Part shown: positions 14,739 to 23,761 of the stretch, piece by piece
Layout: the number at the start of each line of letters is the position of its first letter
Numbering within the stretch: position 1 is the stretch's first letter
DNA from: Thermoplasmatota archaeon
GTDB lineage: Archaea > Thermoplasmatota > E2 > DHVEG-1
Direction of reading: 5' to 3'
Assembly: GCA_030616985.1 (NCBI GenBank)
Contig: JAUWWG010000004.1
Span: 1 to 42,032, forward strand
Length of the DNA: 42,032 nucleotides
The notes under the pieces: generated by a model
What the model was told of the DNA's origin: nothing
The model's database searches: none
The model's input: the letters and a program-made list of their open reading frames with translations, nothing else
Translations under genes and position numbers: made by a program

Positions 14739-15446
14739 TCATCTGTTTAACATATCAAGGGATTTTATCTTATTTCTAACAAGATGTATCGATATTGCCA
14801 CAAATATCAAAGCAACAAATAGACTTATTACCAATCCTACAATGTCAAGAGAAACGAGAAAATTATAGAATGCATGAACAAAAATTGCCAGTATAAAAAA
14901 TGGAAGTACCCGCAATATTGATTTTCTCCTGATAATTGTTTTTCCATACCCATATCCAGTTAATGCAGTTGCAGAGGCATGCAGCAGACATCCGCCAAAA
15001 CTTCTTATTATAATCAAAACAAGGAAAACAAATAGCCCTTCAGATAAAAAACACCAGCCATATAGCAAATTTTCTGTTGCCGAAAAACCTAGTCCCGCAA
15101 CTGCGCCATAAATAAGTCCATCCTCAAGTTCGTCAAGCTCTTTTTTAACCGTTTTAGTTCTTAGTGCAAGGGGTTTTGTCAATTCCTCAGCAAAAGGAGC
15201 GATAATTATTGCCGTTACAAGACCAAGAATATTACCATCATCAAAGGAAATAGCAAGAGAAATACCAAGGATCAACTCTAAGATTATCGAGGCGACTATA
15301 GCAATAGTTGCCCCCCATAAAAAACATACGATTATCGGTTTCCATTTCTCCCTATTGTACTTTTCTGTGTTTCTAATCCAAATTGCATATAGTATTGGAG
15401 GTAAAAACGCAAAGGAAAACAATAAAATCGTCTCTAATAAGTGCAC
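14739..15446 (-). CDS. PrsW-family intramembrane metalloprotease
   Basis: 235 residues with about seven or eight hydrophobic helices. FAEELTKPLALR (EExxK-type motif) near residue 90, GFSATENLLYG near residue 120, GGCLLHASATALTGYGYG near residue 150 and FVHAFYNF near residue 195 supply the glutamates and histidines conserved in PrsW (peptidase M82) and related CAAX/Abi-type membrane proteases. Bacterial PrsW does site-1 cleavage of an anti-sigma factor; the archaeal target is unknown. Single gene, convergent with rtcA across the gap that holds the candidate RNA. Confidence 0.8.
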   Translation of the reverse strand: MHLLETILLFSFAFLPPILYAIWIRNTEKYNREKWKPIIVCFLWGATIAIVASIILELILGISLAISFDDGNILGLVTAIIIAPFAEELTKPLALRTKTVKKELDELEDGLIYGAVAGLGFSATENLLYGWCFLSEGLFVFLVLIIIRSFGGCLLHASATALTGYGYGKTIIRRKSILRVLPFFILAIFVHAFYNFLVSLDIVGLVISLFVALIFVAISIHLVRNKIKSLDMLNR

Positions 15447-15544
15447 AACATAGGAAAACCAGTAATAGTTTATTTAGTTTTTACTTTCTTGAAATATAGT
15501 GTAGAGTCCGAAATTATTTCCCACTTTAAAAAATGTTGAGATAA

Positions 15545-15554
15545 GCATATAAGG
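15545..15554 (+). promoter_or_regulatory. TATA box of the phosphoesterase gene
   Basis: GCATATAAGG centred 29 bases before the ATG at 15578, with no ribosome binding site between: a leaderless transcript is predicted. Confidence 0.45.
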
Positions 15555-15577
15555 ACGGGAAAGATTTATCGCGATTT

Positions 15578-16354
15578 ATGAGAATCGCACATATATCCGA
15601 CATACATTGCAATTATGGTAGTGATTTCAACAGCAAGGTTTTCGATAGTGCCGTAAAACTTTTAAATAAAACTGATTCGGATCTAGTTTTTATCTCAGGA
15701 GATTTAACTACTTGGGGACTCCTTTCAGAATATAAGCTTGCTAAGGAAAAGTTAAAGGAGATAAATGGTAAAATCGTCATTGTCCCAGGGAACCATGATG
15801 AACGGAATCTTGGATACAAACTATTCCCTGAGTTTTTTGGCGATCCAAGTTTTATACACATATACAAGAATCTAAGTTTTGTCGGTCTGCCATCAAGCGA
15901 ACCGGATAAAGATGACGGAAGACTTGGGAGAAGAAGACACAGACTCATAGAAAGGGGGATAAAAAAAGGTAAAAAGCTTACAATTGTTGGGTTTCATCAT
16001 CATCTCATTCCAGTACCTAACTCAGGTAGAGAAAAAAACATCATTGAAGATGCTGGCGAAACTCTTGACATCATCTTAAAAAATGAAGTACCACTTGTTC
16101 TTATGGGACACAGACACGTCCCTTATGGTGTTAAAATTCATAAAACACTACTTGTGAATGCAGGTACTTTTTCTTGTAACAGAACCAGAGCGCATTTTGG
16201 ACACACCTTTAACATCATTGACATAGACAATGAGAACATTACAGTCACGGTTGTCGATATTACAAACAATAAACAGAAAAAAATGATTAAGTTTAATCTA
16301 GAGAATGGACATTATAAAAATAGATATTATAACCCAGACATCAGAATAGAGTAG
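15578..16354 (+). CDS. calcineurin-like metallophosphoesterase
   Basis: 258 residues. The ordered metal-binding motifs are all present: HISDIHCN (residues 4-11), FISGDLTTWG (about 39-48), VPGNHDERN (about 68-76), GFHHH (about 138-142) and MGHRHVPYG (about 171-179). These form the dinuclear metal site of UshA/Icc-type phosphodiesterases. The substrate (cyclic nucleotide, phospholipid head group or other) is not determinable. It precedes the phosphate transporter by ~80 bases and the spacer holds an oligo-T tract (CTGTTTTTTTCG), so it is probably terminated separately. Confidence 0.88.
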   Translation: MRIAHISDIHCNYGSDFNSKVFDSAVKLLNKTDSDLVFISGDLTTWGLLSEYKLAKEKLKEINGKIVIVPGNHDERNLGYKLFPEFFGDPSFIHIYKNLSFVGLPSSEPDKDDGRLGRRRHRLIERGIKKGKKLTIVGFHHHLIPVPNSGREKNIIEDAGETLDIILKNEVPLVLMGHRHVPYGVKIHKTLLVNAGTFSCNRTRAHFGHTFNIIDIDNENITVTVVDITNNKQKKMIKFNLENGHYKNRYYNPDIRIE

Positions 16355-16432
16355 CTGTTTTTTTCGTAATGCTTATTTACGGAAATTGCAATTCAGGTAT
16401 GAATATCACGTTAATTGAGATGGAGGTTCTCG

Positions 16433-17671
16433 TTGGATCCAACGTTATTGTTCATCGCAGGTGGTGCAGCTGCTATCGGTTTTTACATGGCATGGAGCAT
16501 CGGTGCAAATGATGTTGCCAATTCCATGGCTACTGCGGTAGGTGCAAAGGCAATCACTTTCAAGCAGGCAGTACTCATTGCAGGCATTCTAAATTTTGCC
16601 GGTGCCATACTTTTAGGCCCCCATGTTGCTGGAACAATCAAAGGCGGCATTGTAAAGAGCAGCATAATTGCAGATCCTCACACTTTACTACTGGGTTTTG
16701 TAGCATCACTTCTTGCAGCTGCATTGTGGGTAACTCTATCAACTTGGAGAGAACTACCAATTTCCACAACGCATTCAGTAATTGGTGCATTGATTGGCTT
16801 TGGCATAATTGCAGGAGGCGTATCCTCAATTGACTGGACAGTCATGGGAAAAGTTGCATCGAGTTGGGTACTTTCACCTGTTGTTGGTTGCATAATCGCT
16901 TTTTTTGTGTTTAAAATCATAGTAAAAACAATTTTTGCCAAAGACGAACCCGTGAAAGCTGCTAAGATTGTTGGTCCACTTGCTATTGGCGTTACTGCAT
17001 TTTTAATTGTTTCATCCCTATTTTTAAAAACCAAATTGAGTGAAATGAGCGGGGTATCGGATTTACCCCAGGTACTTTTAATTTCGACAGTTATTTCTGC
17101 GATTGCTTGTATAATAGCAACGGTTTTACTTAGAAATGTTGAAGCCAAATCTGTCGAAGATTATGCAACTGTTGAAGGTATTTTTAGGAAATTGCAAATT
17201 GTTACCTCATGTTATGTTGCATTTTCACATGGTGCAAATGATGTGGCCAATGCTATAGCCCCAGTTGCAGCAATTATTCCTCTGGCCAAAGGGGAAATGA
17301 GTTTAACTGCAGGAATTCCTACTGAACTATTGGCACTTGGTGGAATTGGGATAGCCTTGGGATGTATGACATGGGGACGCAGAGTCATGAAGACAGTAGG
17401 GGGAAGGATAACAAGTCTCACCAATACAAGAGGTTTTTCAGTAGATTTTGCAGCTGCTACAACAGTACTTGTGGCATCAAAATTAGGTCTCCCTATCTCC
17501 ACATCCCATACGGTTGTCGGGGCAGTCATTGGAGTTGGGCTTGCCAGAGGTTTGGAAGCCGTTGATTTAAGTATAATTAAAAAAATTGTTGTTTCATGGT
17601 TGCTTACAGTACCCATTGCTGCTGCCACATCAGCGGTAATTTTTATATGTTTAAGAGCGATAGTGGGATAA
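16433..17671 (+). CDS. PiT-family inorganic phosphate transporter
   Basis: About 412 residues with ten or more helices and the internal duplication of PiT proteins: IGANDVANSMATAVGAKAIT in the first half and SHGANDVANAIAPVAAI in the second. Each half also has a ISTTHSVIGA or ISTSHTVVGA segment. It couples phosphate uptake to a cation gradient. I use the TTG at 16433, because GGAGGT sits five bases upstream, rather than the TTG at 16415. It is followed after 17 bases by a DUF47 protein, the usual archaeal and bacterial pairing. Confidence 0.93.
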   Translation: MDPTLLFIAGGAAAIGFYMAWSIGANDVANSMATAVGAKAITFKQAVLIAGILNFAGAILLGPHVAGTIKGGIVKSSIIADPHTLLLGFVASLLAAALWVTLSTWRELPISTTHSVIGALIGFGIIAGGVSSIDWTVMGKVASSWVLSPVVGCIIAFFVFKIIVKTIFAKDEPVKAAKIVGPLAIGVTAFLIVSSLFLKTKLSEMSGVSDLPQVLLISTVISAIACIIATVLLRNVEAKSVEDYATVEGIFRKLQIVTSCYVAFSHGANDVANAIAPVAAIIPLAKGEMSLTAGIPTELLALGGIGIALGCMTWGRRVMKTVGGRITSLTNTRGFSVDFAAATTVLVASKLGLPISTSHTVVGAVIGVGLARGLEAVDLSIIKKIVVSWLLTVPIAAATSAVIFICLRAIVG

Positions 17672-17688
17672 GAAATAGGTGAGAAAAA

Positions 17689-18387
17689 ATGAAAAATAAA
17701 AGAGATCATTTCAGAGCACCAGTTGCTGATACCTTTAGGAGGAAGTCACCTTTTGGTCAATTACTAGAGCACATGGAAAAAGTTAGGGAATGTATTGATA
17801 TTCTCGGAGATGGATTAATTAGTTATTATAAAGGAAACTATAAAGGATTTTCAGAATTAGCTGAGAATGTATCAAAAATTGAGCATGAAGCCGACCTTAT
17901 AAAAAGAAATTTACGCAATCATCTTCCCTCTTCACTTTTTATGCCTGTGGATAAAGGTAAATTTTTGTGGGCGTTAAGAGAACAGGATGCAATTTTAGAT
18001 CATGCAGAAAACCTAGCCAATATGCTTGATATGCGCCATACAAAGATTCCGGAAAAACTGCAGGATGTGTTCATTGAACATGCAAAGATCGTTATGAAAA
18101 CAGTAGAGGCAATGCAGGATGCAGTTGGAAACATTAGAGATTTGATTGAAACAAGTTTCGTAAAACGTGAGCGGGAGCAAACTAAACAGTTTATTTACAA
18201 GGTTCATGAATATGAGTGGAAGGCTGACCAGAAAAAGCTTGAGATGACAAAAGGAATCTATAAGCTCGAAAAGAAACTTGATCCTATGGATGTTTACCAC
18301 TTGTTAAAGATTGCTGATTGGGTTGACGATATTGCAGATCATGCAGAGAATGTCGCTGATTGGATAAGAGCAATGATAGCAAAATAA
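17689..18387 (+). CDS. DUF47/PhoU-like regulator of the phosphate transporter
   Basis: 232 residues, all helical. The pattern KIEHEADLIKRNLRNHLP (about residues 63-80), DAILDHAENLANMLDMR (about 102-118) and WVDDIADHAENVADW near the end give the repeated E/DxxxD metal-binding helices of the DUF47 (TIGR00153) family. In other organisms it controls or couples to the adjacent PiT transporter. AGGTGAG lies just upstream of its ATG, and the 17-base gap indicates an operon. Confidence 0.9.
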   Translation: MKNKRDHFRAPVADTFRRKSPFGQLLEHMEKVRECIDILGDGLISYYKGNYKGFSELAENVSKIEHEADLIKRNLRNHLPSSLFMPVDKGKFLWALREQDAILDHAENLANMLDMRHTKIPEKLQDVFIEHAKIVMKTVEAMQDAVGNIRDLIETSFVKREREQTKQFIYKVHEYEWKADQKKLEMTKGIYKLEKKLDPMDVYHLLKIADWVDDIADHAENVADWIRAMIAK

Positions 18388-18396
18388 GGTTTGTCA

Positions 18397-19272
18397 TTAT
18401 TCATATAATTTTATTGCATTGATGTTAACAGGTACATTCATAGATGTAGCAATGGGATCACACTTTGTTCTCATAAGATATGCTATAGGATGATAATTTG
18501 TTTCTGAAAAAGATTCATAGTTTGCCATTCCCTTGCAAATTATCAAATCAACCTGTTTCAATGCACTATCAAGATCAGATGGGAGTTTGTTAAAATCCAC
18601 GCCAACTGCAAAGCACCCTGTTGTCAGAATTTTGTCTACAACTTCTTCAAACTGTAGCTTCTCAGCATCCTCCATGGTAGCATCACTAAGAACTGGTTCA
18701 CCTTTGACAACTAAAGTCAGAAACAATTCTGGGTTGAATCTCTTTAGCTCACGACAAAGAATCTTATCAAATACTATCTCTCCACAGTTATCTGTAAATA
18801 ACAAGATATTTTTTGATTTTTTTAATAATTCCTTTAACCTTACCGAGTCGTCATATCCAAGTCCATCAGCTACTGTTTTTTCAAAGATATCTTTCAGCAT
18901 CTCTGGACGTATACCTACCCCCTCAATTCCAAAATCCATAGTGTTCCCAACAATTGAACATAGCATACTCATTTTCAATGGATCATTGGACTCTTCAACA
19001 AGTTTTTCAACCTGTGGAACAAGTGACATCGCAACTTTGTTGCTTTGGTTTTTTAAATCTTTATATGGATCATCACCAAGTGTTTCATAAACCAGTTTAT
19101 GCACCTCTGTAGCAATTGTTGCACTGCATCCATTTGGATCATAAAGCTCAGAGAGAGCCTGACAGGCATTATGTATAACCTTGGTTTTGATTTTAGGATC
19201 TTTAGTACTCTGTTCTGCTTCAAAAATAATACGTTTTAGTAAACATGGTACACATTGCGATTGAATCTTCAT
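18397..19272 (-). CDS. DUF89/ARMT1-like damage-control phosphatase
   Basis: 291 residues, archaeal stand-alone DUF89. The N-terminal QCVPCLLKRIIFEAEQS is the cysteine-containing start typical of archaeal members. LLFTDNCGEIVFDKIL (about residues 156-171) carries the Asp-Asn metal-binding pair, and DLIICKGMANYESFSE near residue 245 is the second active-site block. Related proteins are metal-dependent phosphatases acting on damaged sugar phosphates or cofactors; the substrate here is unknown. It lies 39 bases downstream of elp3 on the same strand and may share its transcript. Confidence 0.85.
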   Translation of the reverse strand: MKIQSQCVPCLLKRIIFEAEQSTKDPKIKTKVIHNACQALSELYDPNGCSATIATEVHKLVYETLGDDPYKDLKNQSNKVAMSLVPQVEKLVEESNDPLKMSMLCSIVGNTMDFGIEGVGIRPEMLKDIFEKTVADGLGYDDSVRLKELLKKSKNILLFTDNCGEIVFDKILCRELKRFNPELFLTLVVKGEPVLSDATMEDAEKLQFEEVVDKILTTGCFAVGVDFNKLPSDLDSALKQVDLIICKGMANYESFSETNYHPIAYLMRTKCDPIATSMNVPVNINAIKLYE

Positions 19273-19311
19273 ACAAAATCCCTAGAAACAAAACTATCTA
19301 TTATAGTCTTA

Positions 19312-20901
19312 CTACTGCAGTTGTTTACAGAGATATACCCCATCATCCATGAAATCATGTTTTCTATAGTACTCCTTAACTCCAACACCACTTAGGACAA
19401 ATAAATGTTTTTTATCGAATTCTTCAAGGCAAATGCATTCTGCCTCATCAATGAGTTCTTTTCCAAATCCCCTATGTTGCCATCCCTTTTTTGTTTTTTG
19501 TCCAATTGAAAGCTCCCTTCCAAGCACTTTCAACTCCCGTATGATCATACAAGGATTTTTTAAGAGCTCATGACGGTGAGGTAGTACAACATCACGCAGA
19601 CGAAGATAAGCAATAAGCAAATCATGTTTTTTCTCAACAAGAGAGATAAAAATTTCCTCTCCACCACTGGCATCATAATAAATGCTTTCAAGGCCGATGT
19701 CTCCCTCATCGATCTCAATTTTTTCTTTTAACAATTTATGACCAATCTCTCGACATCTGATGCACCTGCATGTTTCACCATGTTTTTTCATCTCACTTTC
19801 TACCAGCTGACGTAGATTACTCTTGTCAACACCTGCATCGATATATGGTGCTGGAATATCTCGTTGAATCCTTTGTATGCGAACCCATTCTGGAACATAA
19901 CCCTTAAGTTTTGCAACTAGCTTTACTGCTCCCTCATTAGAAAGCAATTCATATTCACCTTTTTCCCACAAACCATATAATTGAGTTCCCTTGATTACAA
20001 GTGTTGGGTAAATCTTAATCATATCTGGCTTAAAGTCAGGATCCTCAAAAATAGTCTGAAACGACTCAACATCCATCTCTATATCAGATCCAGGAAGACC
20101 AGGCATCATGTGATAACATACCTTAAAACCACATTCCTTGGCAATACGGGTGGCAGATATGGAATCCGTAACTGTATGACCTCGATTCATACCATACAAA
20201 ACATCGTCAAATACTGTCTGAACTCCCAGTTCAACTCGAGTTGCACCAAGTTCCAAAGCATTGTCAGCATGCTGCAGTCTAAACCAATCTGGCCTGGTCT
20301 CAACGGTGAGTCCTATACAGCGAGATAAGGCAGTTTCATTCTTCTTTTTGGCCATTTCTAACGATGGTGATTCCTCTCTGTTGAGGGCATCAAAACACCT
20401 TTTGACAAACCATTCCTGATAAAAAGGAGTTCTGGCTGTAAAAGTACCACCCATTATAATAAAATCAATTTTATCAACAGGATGACCAATTGCTTTCAAC
20501 TGCTCTAGTCTGCTTTTAGTCTGCAAAAAAGGGTCAAAATCATTTAATAACGCCCTCATGGCTGCGGGTTCATAACCAGTATAACTCTGAGGAGTATTGG
20601 TTTCAGGTCCACCAGGACAAGGAATACACCGCCCATGTGGACACTCCTCTGGAGAAGTCATAACTGCAACGATAGCAACACCAGATATTGTACGCATTGG
20701 TTTCTTACGCAGTACATCAATAACAGCTTCTCTTTCCAATTCTGAAAATTCAGAAGGCAAACGAGCTAGTATCTCACTATCAGGGGGAACACTATTGAGC
20801 TTGTATTTCTTACAGAGCTTGACTTTAGTCTTATGCAACTCTCCCTTAGATTGAATCTTTTTAGAAAGGATAAGATCTATAATCTCGGAATAGAAAGACA
20901 T
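19312..20901 (-). CDS. elp3: Elp3, tRNA U34 carboxymethyl-modification enzyme
   Basis: About 529 residues with the radical SAM plus GNAT layout of Elp3. CPHGRCIPCPGG (about residues 93-104) supplies the cluster cysteines, and LTVETRPDWF, LGVQTVFDDVLYGMNRGHT and CYHMMPGLPGSD follow in the barrel. The C-terminal part from ~residue 385 is the acetyltransferase, with QHRGFGKELIDEAE binding acetyl-CoA. It installs the cm5 group at the tRNA wobble uridine; Archaea use Elp3 alone. I place the start at 20901 (MSFYSEI) because ATTTTTATCT, a TATA-like box, is ~28 bases upstream; the track start 15 bases earlier is too close to it. Confidence 0.94.
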   Translation of the reverse strand: MSFYSEIIDLILSKKIQSKGELHKTKVKLCKKYKLNSVPPDSEILARLPSEFSELEREAVIDVLRKKPMRTISGVAIVAVMTSPEECPHGRCIPCPGGPETNTPQSYTGYEPAAMRALLNDFDPFLQTKSRLEQLKAIGHPVDKIDFIIMGGTFTARTPFYQEWFVKRCFDALNREESPSLEMAKKKNETALSRCIGLTVETRPDWFRLQHADNALELGATRVELGVQTVFDDVLYGMNRGHTVTDSISATRIAKECGFKVCYHMMPGLPGSDIEMDVESFQTIFEDPDFKPDMIKIYPTLVIKGTQLYGLWEKGEYELLSNEGAVKLVAKLKGYVPEWVRIQRIQRDIPAPYIDAGVDKSNLRQLVESEMKKHGETCRCIRCREIGHKLLKEKIEIDEGDIGLESIYYDASGGEEIFISLVEKKHDLLIAYLRLRDVVLPHRHELLKNPCMIIRELKVLGRELSIGQKTKKGWQHRGFGKELIDEAECICLEEFDKKHLFVLSGVGVKEYYRKHDFMDDGVYLCKQLQ

Positions 20902-21023
20902 CAAAAAGCCCATCATGTCAACAGATAAAAATCTTTGTTATCCTGTTACATTCAACAATAGCAGTAAGATACCTTTATTAACAAAATTAATATTGTAAGC
21001 GAAAAAACAGGGGACAAGAACCA

Positions 21024-22013
21024 TTGGACATAATAAAAACAAATAATTTGACGAAAAATTTCGATGACCTTACTGCAGTTGATACTATATCATTCTCCGT
21101 AAAAAAGGGAGAAATCTTTGGTTTTCTAGGACCCAATGGTGCAGGCAAAACAACCACAATAAAAATGCTTACTACGTTGTTACATCCAACAAAAGGTTCT
21201 GCCGAGGTTGCCGGATTTGACATTATTGGTGCAAGAGATAAAGTTAGACGAAATATAGGAGTTGTATTCCAGGAACCTGCTCTTGATATAGAGCTTACTG
21301 GAAGAGAAAATCTTGAGTATCATGCAAGAATGTATGGTCTCAGTAGAGACAAAAGAAAAACTAGAATAGAGGATGTTCTAAATCTAGTTGATCTCGAAGA
21401 TAAAAAAAACGTTCTTGTGAAAAATTATTCTGGTGGTATGAAAAGAAGGCTTGAGATAGCACGTGGCCTGATGCATTATCCAACGGTTTTGTTTCTTGAT
21501 GAACCCACGCTTGGTCTTGATGCACAAACAAGAAGAGCCATATGGAATTATATTGGGAAGATGAATAAAGAAGAAGGTACCACCATTTTTTTAACAACAC
21601 ATTATATGGATGAGGCTGACTTTCTTTGCGATAGAATTGGAATTATAGATCACGGCAGCATCCTTGTTATCGATTCAGTTACAAATCTTAAAAATTCTGT
21701 TGGTAATGACGTAATAACGCTTTCATGTTCAGATATGGTCAAATTAGTCAAAAGATTGGAAGAAGAATCATGGATTAGTAATATAGAACAACATGACTCG
21801 TTTGTAACGCTGGGTGTGGAAAAAGGGGAAGAAAAGATACCCGTTATAATTGAGATCGCTCAAAGTCTGAATATAAGAATTAAATCAATCAGCGTCAGAA
21901 AACCAACACTTGATGACGTATTTCTCCATTTTACAGGTAGAACAATGCGCGACCAAGAGGCAACAAATACTACTAGAAGTGCACCCCCTAGATTCCATGG
22001 TAGGATGAGATAG
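21024..22013 (+). CDS. ABC-2 type exporter, ATP-binding subunit
   Basis: 329 residues. Walker A GPNGAGKTTT (about residues 36-45), Q-loop VFQEPALD, signature YSGGMKRRLEIARGL (about 137-151), Walker B VLFLDEPTLGLD, and the switch histidine in TTHYMDEAD. The C-terminal DrrA-like extension ends with RKPTLDDVFLHFTGR, typical of drug, antibiotic or lipid exporters. TTG start; divergent from elp3 across ~120 bases. The next gene starts two bases after its stop, so the pair is one transporter. The substrate is unknown. Confidence 0.92.
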   Translation: MDIIKTNNLTKNFDDLTAVDTISFSVKKGEIFGFLGPNGAGKTTTIKMLTTLLHPTKGSAEVAGFDIIGARDKVRRNIGVVFQEPALDIELTGRENLEYHARMYGLSRDKRKTRIEDVLNLVDLEDKKNVLVKNYSGGMKRRLEIARGLMHYPTVLFLDEPTLGLDAQTRRAIWNYIGKMNKEEGTTIFLTTHYMDEADFLCDRIGIIDHGSILVIDSVTNLKNSVGNDVITLSCSDMVKLVKRLEEESWISNIEQHDSFVTLGVEKGEEKIPVIIEIAQSLNIRIKSISVRKPTLDDVFLHFTGRTMRDQEATNTTRSAPPRFHGRMR

Positions 22014-22015
22014 TT

Positions 22016-22777
22016 ATGAAATCTGTAGAATTTCAAGCAATCTATATTATGTGGCTACGACAGATGAAACGTTTTGTCCGATCCAAAAGCAGACTTGTCT
22101 CTTCCATAGTGAAGCCTTTGTTTTTTCTTTTTATTATTGGATCAGGTTTTAGAGTAGCTACATTTGAGGGAGTGGATGATTACTTATCTTTTCTTGCTCC
22201 AGGCATCATTGCAATGGCAATCTTGTTTTCTTCCATGTTTACTGGTATTTCAGTATTATGGGATAAGCAGTTTGGATTCTTGCAGGAAGTTTTAGTAGCG
22301 CCAGTTAGCCGTTTTTCAATAATAATTGGACGTACACTTGGTGGTGCCACAGTAGCATTAATCCAGGGATTTATAATTCTACTAATTGCTTTAGGCCTCG
22401 GTGTGAAGATATCTGGAGTTTTTGGTTTGTTGTTAACTTTTGTTTTCATGATCCTTATAGCATTCACAGCAGTTGGATTTGGTCTCGTACTTGCTTCTAA
22501 AATGGAAGATTTCCAAGGTTTCCAACTTATAATGAATCTGCTTATAATGCCTCTTTTATTTCTATCATCAGCGTTTTTCCCAGTTACTGCCAATCCCACG
22601 ATGAAAACAATATCTTCTTTCAACCCATTATTTTACAGGGTTGATGGCCTACGCGGCAGTCTAATAATAGATACAGCTACTGTAAACCCCCCTCTGTTGG
22701 ATCTTTTAGTTGTTTTGGTGGTATGTATTATCATGATGGGGCTTGGTAGTTATTTTTTCAGCAAAAGCGAGGTGTGA
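22016..22777 (+). CDS. ABC-2 type exporter, permease subunit
   Basis: 253 residues with six hydrophobic segments and the ABC-2 membrane signature in the second half (FQLIMNLLIMPLLFLSSAFFPV). The N-terminal cytoplasmic helix (MWLRQMKRFVRSKSRLVSSI) is the usual coupling helix. DrrB-like partner of the ATPase just upstream. The substrate cannot be inferred from sequence. Confidence 0.9.
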   Translation: MKSVEFQAIYIMWLRQMKRFVRSKSRLVSSIVKPLFFLFIIGSGFRVATFEGVDDYLSFLAPGIIAMAILFSSMFTGISVLWDKQFGFLQEVLVAPVSRFSIIIGRTLGGATVALIQGFIILLIALGLGVKISGVFGLLLTFVFMILIAFTAVGFGLVLASKMEDFQGFQLIMNLLIMPLLFLSSAFFPVTANPTMKTISSFNPLFYRVDGLRGSLIIDTATVNPPLLDLLVVLVVCIIMMGLGSYFFSKSEV

Positions 22778-22866
22778 TACGCTTTTAATTTATATGGAGA
22801 AAAAAGTTAAATAAACAAGGTATTCTGCACAAAATTGAAATAAAAGTAGCAACAAATAATGCCTAT

Positions 22867-23736
22867 TCACTTTGTTTTCTCCTCTACACAGTTTCTAAAT
22901 GTTTTAATCATGTTTCTCAGAGAACATGCCACTGTTACTGGCCCAACACCACCAGGTACAGGCGTAATTTTCCCAGCTTTTTCCTTCACAGAATCAAAAT
23001 CTACATCTCCGCATATGCCATCCTTTGTATTTACTATTCCAACGTCTATTACAAAAGCGTTTTTCTTTACATAATCACTTGTTATTATCCTTGGTATCCC
23101 TGTGGCTGTTACAAGAATATCTGCTCTAGAAGTGTATTGTTTTGCATCCTTGGTGAAAACATGACAAACGGAAACCGTGGCATTCCTATTAAGAAATAGA
23201 GCAGAAAGTGGCTTTCCCACGACATTGCTATGGTTAACAACGACTACATCCTTTCCCTCAAGATCCATGTTTTCGTATTCCAAAATAGTAAGTACCGATA
23301 GAGGAGTACATGGTACAATATGTTCATTACCTATTAGAGTTCTACCCATATTATATGGAGTAAATCCCTCCACGTCCTTTTTGGGATCTAGTGCATTCAT
23401 CAGTTTATCTGAAGAAATATGACCGGACATGGGAAACTGTATCAGAATTCCATGAACTCTTTTGTCTTCATTTAATTCAGATATGGAACGTAAAATTTCA
23501 TTTTCAGAAACATCCTGTGGAAACTCTAAATGATTTGACACTATCCCTGCCTTTTTACAGGCATTATCTCTTAGCCTCAAGTAAAGCGCTGATGTTTGAT
23601 CCTCACCAATTTTAATTGTGGTTATACTCGGCGTAGTTTTGTATCTTAATTTTAATTGCTTTACTTCCTCAGCAGTTTTTCTGTGTAGCTTACCTGCTAT
23701 TTCCCTTCCATCAATAATTTTCGCAGTCATTTTCAA
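22867..23736 (-). CDS. folD: FolD, methylenetetrahydrofolate dehydrogenase/cyclohydrolase (atypical active site)
   Basis: 289 residues, standard FolD length. The fold motifs are present: HGILIQFPMSGHI, DPKKDVEGFTPYNMG, PCTPLSVLTIL, NVVGKPLSALF, GIPRIITSDYVKK, VIDVGI and PVPGGVGPVTVACSLRN. It oxidises methylene-THF and hydrolyses methenyl-THF. The catalytic YxxxK motif, however, reads YLRLR (about residues 51-55), replacing the lysine by arginine, and the NADP-contact GRS before IVGKP is NHS. Either the substrate is a different pterin or the cyclohydrolase step is altered. It lies 25 bases after the methyltransferase gene. Confidence 0.9.
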   Translation of the reverse strand: MKMTAKIIDGREIAGKLHRKTAEEVKQLKLRYKTTPSITTIKIGEDQTSALYLRLRDNACKKAGIVSNHLEFPQDVSENEILRSISELNEDKRVHGILIQFPMSGHISSDKLMNALDPKKDVEGFTPYNMGRTLIGNEHIVPCTPLSVLTILEYENMDLEGKDVVVVNHSNVVGKPLSALFLNRNATVSVCHVFTKDAKQYTSRADILVTATGIPRIITSDYVKKNAFVIDVGIVNTKDGICGDVDFDSVKEKAGKITPVPGGVGPVTVACSLRNMIKTFRNCVEEKTK

Positions 23737-23761
23737 TTCAAAAAGTAAAATTTAGGTGGGG

